From Erysipelotrichia bacterium (GTDB lineage: Bacteria; Bacillota_I; Bacilli_A; RFN20; CAG-826), in assembly GCA_012971835.1 (NCBI GenBank), contig JAAZFR010000194.1, forward strand, positions 1 through 5,314: a stretch of DNA of 5,314 bases. The letters are read 5' to 3'. The notes beneath the pieces were generated by a model, which saw only the letters and a program-made list of their open reading frames with translations, was not told the origin of the DNA and made no database searches. Positions within the stretch are counted from its first letter, which is position 1. Each line of letters begins with the position of its first letter. A program made the position numbers and the translations under genes. Positions 1-5,314 of the stretch are shown piece by piece.

Positions 1-1312
1 CTTGATTGGTAAAACTCGAACCATTATACACTTGGGCTAAATCGAATAACGATTGGAGTTCTTGACTATAAGATGTGAGTAAAGCCACTAATCCAGGAAA
101 GTCCTCTTCCGGAACCCATTCCCGGTTCGTGTCTCCCTCTTGGACGCTTAATGTCCGGAGTTGGAGATAAAGCGAAGAAATCGATTCGCTTATTTGCGCA
201 AGTCCTTCACAAATAGGGTTAAAAACGATGCCATCGGTAGAAATTGAAAAATCATGATTACCGGATGTTAAATAAAATTGATAAGGTTCTGAGCCAAAGC
301 TATCACCAAGACGATGAGCTGAAAATTCACTATTTGCATAAAGGGGATAGTGATATAGCTCACCAAAGGGCACCTCCCCATCAATCATTATGCGGAAAAA
401 AGTCGTTTTATTTGAAACGGCATTGTGATAGTTAAATCCTAAAGCATAAAAGCCGTCTGATGGAGCTTCAATCCGATAAGTTAATGTTTGAAGATTATCA
501 GCTCGCGATAAAAGGACGGTATTTAACTTTAATTCCCGTGTCGCATATGGCGAAACGTTCACATCTTTAGAAACTTGATAGTTGATAGAGTTATCATTTT
601 TTAAAGTTGGGTATTCTGCTTCATAATATCTAGGTTCTAAGTCAATTGATGGCCCCGTATGTTTTGTGAAGTATTGTTCATAACTAATAATCGGCTCAAT
701 TGATACCACTGCTCCTTGGGCAATATAAATATTCCCGGCTCTCATTGAGATGTCAATCGTATTAGTGCCAGCATTAAAGGGGATGGCCAGTGGGCGGCTC
801 ACACGATTTAAAAAATCACGTGCATATTGCCATTCATACATTCCACTTTTAACCTGCATCGGCATCACATCGTTGCCGTTTAAGTCGACATTAAAAGGTT
901 CTACTTCGTTGATCCACGTTGTGTCAACATTGACCTGTTCAGCAATTTGGGTGTCATTAACCGAAAGAGAATAACTATTATCGTTTAGCCCATTACCGCG
1001 AACAAACAATTCCAAAACCAAATGGTAGTTACCAGCTTCTTCTAAGGTCACAGAAAAAGTCGTGGTAGTCGCATAGTCTACTTTGACGACTTCCTCATTA
1101 TATAAAGGGTCAAACACACTCACGCCATTAGTGAGAACTAAAGAAGCTCGCACATCGGGGGGTGAAGTCACATTATCTTTTTTATATAGACTTTGCGCAT
1201 ATTGATAGTCTAATTCCGCTTTGGGAAGCGTTAAAATGCTCACCGGTAAAACGATGGCCACAACTCCAATTATCGCTCCTATGATGATAATTAACTTCTT
1301 TTTGCGATTCAT
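1..1312 (-). CDS. Large membrane-anchored extracellular solute-binding-type protein with N-terminal carbohydrate-binding-like modules (partial, 3' end off window)
   Basis: This is an open frame of 437 codons from the ATG at 1312 that runs off the left edge without a stop. The start is well fixed, because an in-frame TAA lies two codons upstream (1319-1321) and the ATG begins a lysine-rich, then hydrophobic segment (residues 1-30) typical of a signal anchor. No lipobox cysteine is present. Residues about 52-207 and about 226-361 look like two beta-sandwich modules. Each contains a 'G-x-Y-x-L' strand (GNYHLVL near 94, GFYALGF near 287), and the second has the motif IDGEVPF (310-316) followed by EPYQFYLTSGNHDFSI (342-357). 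From memory, this layout and the IDGEVPF and FYLxxGxH motifs match the N-termini of roughly 900-1000-aa Firmicute proteins annotated as extracellular solute-binding proteins, whose binding-protein domain follows the modules. A helical stretch begins near 367. The gene starts 26 nt after the sugar-binding lipoprotein and is probably co-transcribed with it. No strong ribosome binding site precedes it, so coupling is likely. The binding-protein domain itself is not in the window, so that part of the call is inferred. Confidence 0.72.
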   Translation of the reverse strand, partial: MNRKKKLIIIIGAIIGVVAIVLPVSILTLPKAELDYQYAQSLYKKDNVTSPPDVRASLVLTNGVSVFDPLYNEEVVKVDYATTTTFSVTLEEAGNYHLVLELFVRGNGLNDNSYSLSVNDTQIAEQVNVDTTWINEVEPFNVDLNGNDVMPMQVKSGMYEWQYARDFLNRVSRPLAIPFNAGTNTIDISMRAGNIYIAQGAVVSIEPIISYEQYFTKHTGPSIDLEPRYYEAEYPTLKNDNSINYQVSKDVNVSPYATRELKLNTVLLSRADNLQTLTYRIEAPSDGFYALGFNYHNAVSNKTTFFRIMIDGEVPFGELYHYPLYANSEFSAHRLGDSFGSEPYQFYLTSGNHDFSISTDGIVFNPICEGLAQISESISSLYLQLRTLSVQEGDTNREWVPEEDFPGLVALLTSYSQELQSLFDLAQVYNGSSFTNQ

Positions 1313-1338
1313 ATCTTGTTAAGTGAAGTAAATGGAAT

Positions 1339-2736
1339 CTAAACGGAATCTGAATTATCGTCAGGTGTAGTATAAAGATCCGCAAATCGACTTAAAGCAT
1401 TTTGATAGGCGGTATTGGCGACATCATTTAACCCTGATGCATAATCTGCCCAAGTCAAATTTCCCAGCCAACATTGGTCAATAACTTCCCCAATTTTCGG
1501 ATTGGTAATCGGTTCACCGTTCACATCGATAGTCACTGTGGAGCCGACGCGTTGATTCCAACGACTCCGGACATAGCCAGGAATGATTTTAACGCCTTCG
1601 ACAACGCCATTATCGATTTCGGCAAACACTTCTTCTAACCCGTCCATCCGTGGCTTATCAAAATAAGCATCAATAACAGTTTGATCAGTCGTTAAAGGTA
1701 AAGACGAGAAATCTTTGCCGGTTGTATCGAGTTCAAGACGTTTTAAAATACCTTCCACTCCAAAAGACATATACTTGGCGAAATCATAAGCGATTTCTGG
1801 GTGTTCGCAAGTTGGCGAAATTCCAAGATAGTCACCGACAATCGGCGTTACCCCACCAGGCGTTCCAATAAATGATTTGGAAAATGATGAACTATTCGTA
1901 TTGATATCGGGAATTTCGTAGGTTTGTCCCCAACGTAGACCTAATTTACCATCATTCCAAAATTGGACAACATCTTCATAACCCATCGCAAGACGTTCTT
2001 CGGCAGTAAGGCTATCGAAGGTCATTTTATTCAAACGTAAATAAGCCGTTTCGGCAATAGCCGTGGCAAATGATGGCGAATCTAGATTATATTCTTCCCC
2101 ATTAAAGGTGAACCATTCTAATTCCGAATCAAGAACAGAAGGATACCATTCGAAGATACTGGACTCAAAATTCAGTCCCATAACCCCATCTTGAGGGGCT
2201 TTTAAAGCGGTAACCGTATTCTTAAACTGTTCAAATGTCGGGCTAATCCCTAACTCAGTAACATTATAAGTATCTAGTAATTCATTATTGACAAAAAATC
2301 CCATCATATGCATTGCAAAGGGAACCGCATAGATTCCTTCAAAGATATGTGTTGCGGCCTCAACTGGCGCTGGAATTTTCGACCATTCATCATCAGCGTC
2401 AGCATACGTCTTAATATCCAAAAGATACTGATTTTCAAGACCGAAAGTTAAATTGGTTAACATGAAAACATCTGGCATATTGCCTTTAGACGCCATCGCC
2501 ATAATCGCATCTTCATAAGCAGCGGTATTAATATTCTCTACGATGTTAATTTTTACATCATTTTCCTCTTCATAAGCTTTGATTAATTTGCGCTCTAAGC
2601 CGTTAGCTTCGACCGTACCAAGGTTCCAATTTACATAAGAAATCTCATAAGTGGGGCCTGGTGTCGTATTTCCGTCACAACCGACGAGTGAACTTACTGC
2701 GAGTGAAATGAGTAAAAAGGCATACAATTTTTTCAT
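1339..2736 (-). CDS. ABC transporter sugar-binding lipoprotein (extracellular solute-binding protein family 1)
   Basis: This 465-aa protein would bind an oligosaccharide outside the membrane and deliver it to an ABC permease. Residues 1-20 form a lipoprotein signal peptide: MKK, a hydrophobic core, then the lipobox LVGC with Cys20 as the lipidated residue. A Ser/Thr/Pro-containing linker follows. The mature part fits a MalE-like family 1 binding protein: a first strand EISYVNWNLG (31-40), a helix with LIKAYEEENDVKINIV (51-66), the NMPDVFML element (86-93) where such proteins have 'PDV', and the hinge-proximal GIYAVPFAMHMMGFFVNNELLD (134-155) typical of sugar binders. Aromatic residues in 194-212 and 259-273 could stack on sugar rings. 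The length is usual for the family. The start is supported by AAGGAGA placed 4 nt upstream. The gene lies between a cytoplasmic alpha-glucosidase upstream and a second, larger binding-type protein downstream, so an alpha-glucan oligosaccharide is the likely ligand. The exact sugar cannot be read from the sequence. Confidence 0.9.
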   Translation of the reverse strand: MKKLYAFLLISLAVSSLVGCDGNTTPGPTYEISYVNWNLGTVEANGLERKLIKAYEEENDVKINIVENINTAAYEDAIMAMASKGNMPDVFMLTNLTFGLENQYLLDIKTYADADDEWSKIPAPVEAATHIFEGIYAVPFAMHMMGFFVNNELLDTYNVTELGISPTFEQFKNTVTALKAPQDGVMGLNFESSIFEWYPSVLDSELEWFTFNGEEYNLDSPSFATAIAETAYLRLNKMTFDSLTAEERLAMGYEDVVQFWNDGKLGLRWGQTYEIPDINTNSSSFSKSFIGTPGGVTPIVGDYLGISPTCEHPEIAYDFAKYMSFGVEGILKRLELDTTGKDFSSLPLTTDQTVIDAYFDKPRMDGLEEVFAEIDNGVVEGVKIIPGYVRSRWNQRVGSTVTIDVNGEPITNPKIGEVIDQCWLGNLTWADYASGLNDVANTAYQNALSRFADLYTTPDDNSDSV

Positions 2737-2740
2737 ATTA

Positions 2741-2747
2741 TCTCCTT
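2741..2747 (-). promoter_or_regulatory. Ribosome binding site of the sugar-binding lipoprotein
   Basis: On the minus strand AAGGAGA lies 4 nt before the ATG at 2736. This is near-perfect complementarity to the 16S 3' end and is the strongest ribosome binding site in the window. It fixes the start of the lipoprotein and suggests high translation, as is usual for binding proteins. Confidence 0.85.
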
Positions 2748-2807
2748 GTGGATCGCAAATAAAAATATTAGTGGAATTAATAATTGCGACTTATTATTCA
2801 CTTTTAT

Positions 2808-2867
2808 ATTATAAACTTTTACGCAAAAAAAGAAAAACTATAGTTTGGCTACCAAGTTCGCTGTCAA
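2808..2867 (-). promoter_or_regulatory. Promoter region for the binding-protein genes (two candidate elements)
   Basis: The 169-bp gap between the glucosidase stop and the lipoprotein start contains sigma-A-like boxes on the minus strand. A perfect TTGACA lies at 2862-2867, with TATAGT at 2837-2842, a 19-bp spacing that is longer than optimal. Further downstream is a perfect TATAAT at 2808-2813, but its best -35 match at 17 bp (TTTTCT, 2831-2836) is poor. Either could drive the lipoprotein and the gene after it, with a leader of roughly 65-100 nt. The boxes are seen directly. Their use as a promoter is inference. Confidence 0.45.
2835..2846. promoter_or_regulatory. 12-bp perfect palindrome, possible operator
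   Basis: AAACTATAGTTT is a perfect 12-bp palindrome that overlaps the candidate -10 box (2837-2842). It is flanked by the smaller inverted repeat TTGG-CTA-CCAA at 2845-2855. A dimeric regulator bound here would block the promoter. In AT-rich DNA such a palindrome can arise by chance, and no regulator gene is in the window, so an operator role is only a suggestion. It could also form a weak stem before the T-run at 2824-2830, which would argue for a weak terminator of the upstream genes instead. Confidence 0.25.
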
Positions 2868-2905
2868 ATAACAATCATCATTGAGGAAATATTTCAAAAA
2901 AATTG

Positions 2906-4501
2906 TCAATTAATCTTATAGACTGCTGTTTCATACGACTGATAAAGACGATGACTCTGATGAACAGCATTTGAGTAATTGCTAATTAGTACTTTTTTAA
3001 TTGCATTATCTAGATGAATAACTTGCGGTTTATCAAAGTTAACCACAACCAGAACTCGTTCATCATTCAAACGCCGTTCATAGATGAAACAGTTGGATTT
3101 TGCTCCGGTGCGATTGATGAAGAGGCCTTCAATAAAAAGGCGCTCCTTTCTAAAAGCGAGTAACTTCTGGTAATAGTTAAAAACCGAATTTTCCGCCTTA
3201 CGATCATTCTCAACATTTATTTGTTCGTAATCAAGGTTGACAGGAATCCAAGGAGCAGCTGTCGAAAAACCTCCGTTCGGTTCTTTTGACCACGGCATCG
3301 GACGCCGGGCGTTGTCGCGGCTTCCGTTAGCAATCATTTCCAATAACTCTACTTTTGAAAAATGCATTTCGTTATCGTGGAAATAGTTGATACTTTCAAT
3401 GTCCCGATATGCGTCAAGATTGTAATATGATGAATTCAACACACCGATTTCTTGACCTTGATAGATAAAGGGAACTCCTTTCAATAAATAAAACATTGTT
3501 GCAAGCATTGTGGCGCATTCATACCGGAGTGTTGACTGATCAAGCGTTCGCGATAGGAAACGAGGCTGATCATGGTTATCGGTAAAAATCGAGTATAACA
3601 GTCCTTCTTTTTGGGTGAAGTTTTGCCATTTGATCAGCATTTCTCTAGTGTGATTTAAATCGTATTTACGTTCTTTATCAAAAGCGAACTTGCTAGTGCG
3701 CGCTTTGTCAAAATGATCAAATTGGAATAATGTCACAAGTTCTCTCCGCTCTGGATGAGCGTGCTTTATGACTTCATCTTCATCATCCATCCCACATTCA
3801 CCAACAGTAAAGAGGTGTCTTGTTTCTTTGCGGCCAAACATTTCGCGAATGTAATCGTGTAGATGTGGACCAAAACCATTATTTCCAGAAAAATCTTTTG
3901 AGATTTGATCAATGACATCAATACGAAAACCATCGACGCCAAGATTTACCCAGTAATCAATGATTTTCTTCATCTCGTTTCGCACCATTGGATTGTTCCA
4001 ATTTAAATCCGGCTGTGAGATAGCATAAGAATGCAAATAGTATTGTTTACGAAGTTCGTCATATTGCCAGGCGGAACCACCGAAAGCTGCTTTCCAATCA
4101 TTGGGTGGCGTATCAAACCAGTAATAATAGTCACTGTATGGATTATCCTTTCCTTGTCGCGAAGCCTGAAAAAAACGATGGGCAGTTGATGTGTGATTGG
4201 GAACCAAATCCATAATGAGACGAATTCCGAGAAGATGCATTTTCTCAATCATCTTTTTCCAATCTACAATCGTTCCAAATTCATCCATAATGTCGTAATA
4301 ATTGGAAATATCATAGCCATTATCATCATTAGGACTTTTAAAACAAGGAGATAACCATACGGCATTAATGCCAAGTTCCTTTAAGTGTTCTAATTTAGCG
4401 GTAATCCCATTTAAATCACCGATACCATCACCATTTGAATCAAAAAAGCTCCGTGGATATATTTGGTAAACATTCCAGTTTAAAAAATGATCATAATTCA
4501 T
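2906..4501 (-). CDS. GH13 alpha-glucosidase, dextran glucosidase / oligo-1,6-glucosidase type (GH13_31-like)
   Basis: This 531-aa cytoplasmic enzyme (no signal peptide) is predicted to hydrolyse terminal alpha-glucosidic bonds of imported oligosaccharides. A (beta/alpha)8 barrel runs from about 5 to 440, with an inserted B domain at about 104-170 and a C-terminal beta domain at about 440-531. A DSNGDGIGD loop (21-29) is the usual Ca2+ site. Family motifs are DLVPNH (98-103), QPDLNW (163-168), nucleophile Asp195 in GFRIDVI, acid/base Glu235 in TVGE, and Asp311 in NHDQPR. The catalytic set is complete. Val196 directly after the nucleophile is the residue known to favour alpha-1,6 over alpha-1,4 bonds. 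The catalytic positions and length lie very close to those I recall for Streptococcus mutans dextran glucosidase DexB (D194, E236, D313, about 536 aa), while classical oligo-1,6-glucosidases are about 555-560 aa. Trehalose-6-phosphate hydrolase is a less likely alternative. The start overlaps the stop of the flavin reductase gene by 4 nt (ATGA), so the two are probably co-translated. Confidence 0.92.
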   Translation of the reverse strand: MNYDHFLNWNVYQIYPRSFFDSNGDGIGDLNGITAKLEHLKELGINAVWLSPCFKSPNDDNGYDISNYYDIMDEFGTIVDWKKMIEKMHLLGIRLIMDLVPNHTSTAHRFFQASRQGKDNPYSDYYYWFDTPPNDWKAAFGGSAWQYDELRKQYYLHSYAISQPDLNWNNPMVRNEMKKIIDYWVNLGVDGFRIDVIDQISKDFSGNNGFGPHLHDYIREMFGRKETRHLFTVGECGMDDEDEVIKHAHPERRELVTLFQFDHFDKARTSKFAFDKERKYDLNHTREMLIKWQNFTQKEGLLYSIFTDNHDQPRFLSRTLDQSTLRYECATMLATMFYLLKGVPFIYQGQEIGVLNSSYYNLDAYRDIESINYFHDNEMHFSKVELLEMIANGSRDNARRPMPWSKEPNGGFSTAAPWIPVNLDYEQINVENDRKAENSVFNYYQKLLAFRKERLFIEGLFINRTGAKSNCFIYERRLNDERVLVVVNFDKPQVIHLDNAIKKVLISNYSNAVHQSHRLYQSYETAVYKIN

Positions 4502-5019
4502 AAATCGCTCTTCTTTTTCTTCTCTAATACTCGGATTATTTCACCATAATAAATAGTGTGCACACCTTCTTTTTCGTACCATTTAATAATTCTATCTTCG
4601 TTTATCTTATCCAAATCAAATTTGCTCTGACCCATTTTGCGACATAAGATAACCAGCTCAGCTTCCGCGAAGTAAGATATTCTGTCTTCTTCTTTTAAAA
4701 TAAGTCCGCTCTCTTTAATCTTGTCACCATCTTTTCCTGATACTCGGCCAAAATAGTCTAGTTGTGAATCGTATTCTGATTTGAAAAAACATACCGCAAA
4801 AGAATCGGCTTCATCGAAAATGCATCGTGAGTAACGTGTTTCGTGAACGTAGACAACACACGTTGGTTTGCTCCACAAAACGCCTAAACTACCCCAGCCG
4901 ATTGTTAAGCCATTAATCTTCTTTCCACTATTAGCTAAAGCAATAGCAGAGTCACTAAATAAGTCAAAAACATTTTTATATTTTTCGATATCTTGAATTT
5001 CTATTTCTTTATGTGCCAT
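4498..5019 (-). CDS. Flavin reductase family protein (FMN-binding split barrel)
   Basis: This 173-aa protein resembles the flavin reductase (DIM6/NTAB, RutF-like) family, small cytoplasmic proteins that bind FMN in a split beta-barrel and usually work as dimers. The motif NGLTIGWGSLGVLWSKP (36-52), followed by VVYVHETRYS (56-64), corresponds to the family's FMN-phosphate-binding strand and turn. GRVSGKDGDKIKESGL (91-106) matches the conserved 'SG+D-DK-KE-GL' helix, and HTIYYGEIIRV (154-164) is the characteristic final strand. The highly charged tail EKKKKSDL ends at the overlap with the next gene. The length is normal for the Firmicute branch. Many of these proteins are annotated as reductases, but their real electron partner is unknown, and some only bind flavin. 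The start is supported by AAGAGGT 4 nt upstream. It overlaps the alpha-glucosidase gene by 4 nt, an unexpected pairing with no obvious metabolic link. Confidence 0.85.
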   Translation of the reverse strand: MAHKEIEIQDIEKYKNVFDLFSDSAIALANSGKKINGLTIGWGSLGVLWSKPTCVVYVHETRYSRCIFDEADSFAVCFFKSEYDSQLDYFGRVSGKDGDKIKESGLILKEEDRISYFAEAELVILCRKMGQSKFDLDKINEDRIIKWYEKEGVHTIYYGEIIRVLEKKKKSDL

Positions 5020-5023
5020 CTTT

Positions 5024-5030
5024 ACCTCTT
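5024..5030 (-). promoter_or_regulatory. Ribosome binding site of the flavin reductase gene
   Basis: On the minus strand AAGAGGT lies 4 nt upstream of the ATG at 5019. It is a good Shine-Dalgarno match and supports this start. Confidence 0.7.
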
Positions 5031-5039
5031 CTTTCTAGT

Positions 5040-5061
5040 TTATAGTTATCTTGGACTATAA
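5040..5061. promoter_or_regulatory. Inverted repeat upstream of the flavin reductase gene
   Basis: A 7-bp perfect inverted repeat, TTATAGT / ACTATAA, is separated by 8 nt (TATCTTGG). It lies about 20 nt before the flavin reductase start, between that gene and the preceding unidentified one. It could be an operator or a leader hairpin. On the minus strand it also contains TATAGT, which could serve as a -10 box, though no well-spaced -35 is present. TTGAAA at 5084-5089 is too far away (23 bp). The symmetry is seen directly; the function is guessed. Confidence 0.25.
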
Positions 5062-5097
5062 TCATTATTTGTAGGGTAAATCGTTTCAAAAAGTGCC

Positions 5098-5314
5098 TTA
5101 AACGACGTGATAAATCAAATTTTCGAGTTCGGTGAGATATTGCTGATATCCCGATGTATATTTAACTTCAACATCACCATTATCGATAATGTTAATCCAG
5201 GCGATTTCCAATTCCTTGCCCTGATCGTTGATGGACGCTTTTAGTTCCAGCCCTTCTTCAATTGTCATATTCATCAAAGCCGTTGAATAGGCATCGAGCG
5301 CACAAGAAGGTAAA
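5098..5314 (-). CDS. Unidentified protein, C-terminal fragment (5' end off window)
   Basis: A minus-strand frame enters from the right edge and reads 71 codons to a TAA at 5098-5100. I do not recognise the family. The visible part begins LPSCALDAYSTALMN, continues with the charged and strand-like TIEEGLELKASI and GKELEIAWINIIDNGDVEVKY, and ends in a helix QQYLTELENLIYHVV. It is soluble in character, with no membrane segment and no known motif. An internal ATG could make a much shorter product, but it has no convincing ribosome binding site, so a truncated view of a longer gene is more likely. The gap to the flavin reductase start is 78 bp without a convincing terminator, so the gene may belong to the same transcript. 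Confidence 0.6.
   Translation of the reverse strand, partial: LPSCALDAYSTALMNMTIEEGLELKASINDQGKELEIAWINIIDNGDVEVKYTSGYQQYLTELENLIYHVV

Noticed and set aside
2824..2846. Rho-independent terminator after the alpha-glucosidase
   Set aside because: A T-rich run is present, but the preceding stem is only about 4 bp. It is too weak to call, although weak termination cannot be excluded.
2651..2884. Plus-strand open frame spanning the intergenic gap
   Set aside because: It lies antisense to the lipoprotein signal region, has no ribosome binding site and has a low-complexity composition. It is a shadow of the opposite strand.
2886..2895. GAAATATTTC palindrome just after the glucosidase stop
   Set aside because: It is 10 bp, wholly AT-rich in its core and not placed relative to any promoter element, so chance is likely.
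2906..2908. TGA read as Trp (Mollicutes code)
   Set aside because: TGA ends both the glucosidase and the flavin reductase at the lengths expected for their families, and Trp is encoded by TGG throughout.
5073..5090. Possible CcpA (cre)-like site around GGTAAATCGTTTCA
   Set aside because: It differs from the cre consensus at the central CG and at the first base, so it is not a credible match.
5081..5105. Hairpin TCGTTT / AAACGA after the right-edge gene as a terminator
   Set aside because: The stem is only 6 bp with a 13-nt loop, is AT-rich, and has no T-run after it on the minus strand.

Overview
The window comes from a low-GC bacterium (about 40% G+C by eye), most likely a Firmicute or a relative close to the Mollicutes. 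Supporting this are AGGAG-type ribosome binding sites, an AT-rich intergenic region, a classic lipoprotein signal and gene families typical of Firmicutes. TGA is used as a stop and TGG encodes Trp, so the standard bacterial code applies rather than the Mycoplasma code. No species can be named from the sequence.

All genes lie on the minus strand, so transcription runs from right to left. In that order they are: (1) the C-terminal 71 codons of an unidentified protein entering from the right edge; (2) an FMN-binding flavin-reductase-family protein of 173 aa; (3) a cytoplasmic GH13 alpha-glucosidase of 531 aa, overlapping gene 2 by 4 nt and resembling dextran glucosidase/oligo-1,6-glucosidase; (4) after a 169-bp AT-rich gap with promoter-like elements, a 465-aa lipoprotein that is an ABC sugar-binding protein; (5) 26 nt further on, the first 437 codons of a large membrane-anchored protein with two predicted beta-sandwich modules, which leaves the window at the left edge. 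No RNA genes, mobile elements or CRISPR arrays were seen.

The block reads as an oligosaccharide uptake and breakdown locus. The lipoprotein, and possibly the large protein, would capture a glucan oligosaccharide outside the cell. ABC permeases, not present here but expected to the left, would import it, and the GH13 enzyme would release glucose in the cytoplasm. Active-site residues of the GH13 enzyme point to alpha-1,6 linkages (isomalto-oligosaccharides or dextran fragments), but this is inference. The flavin reductase, translationally coupled to the glucosidase, is the functional outlier. The locus is mostly conventional. Its most unusual aspects are the two different binding-protein-type genes in tandem and the flavoprotein-glucosidase coupling.
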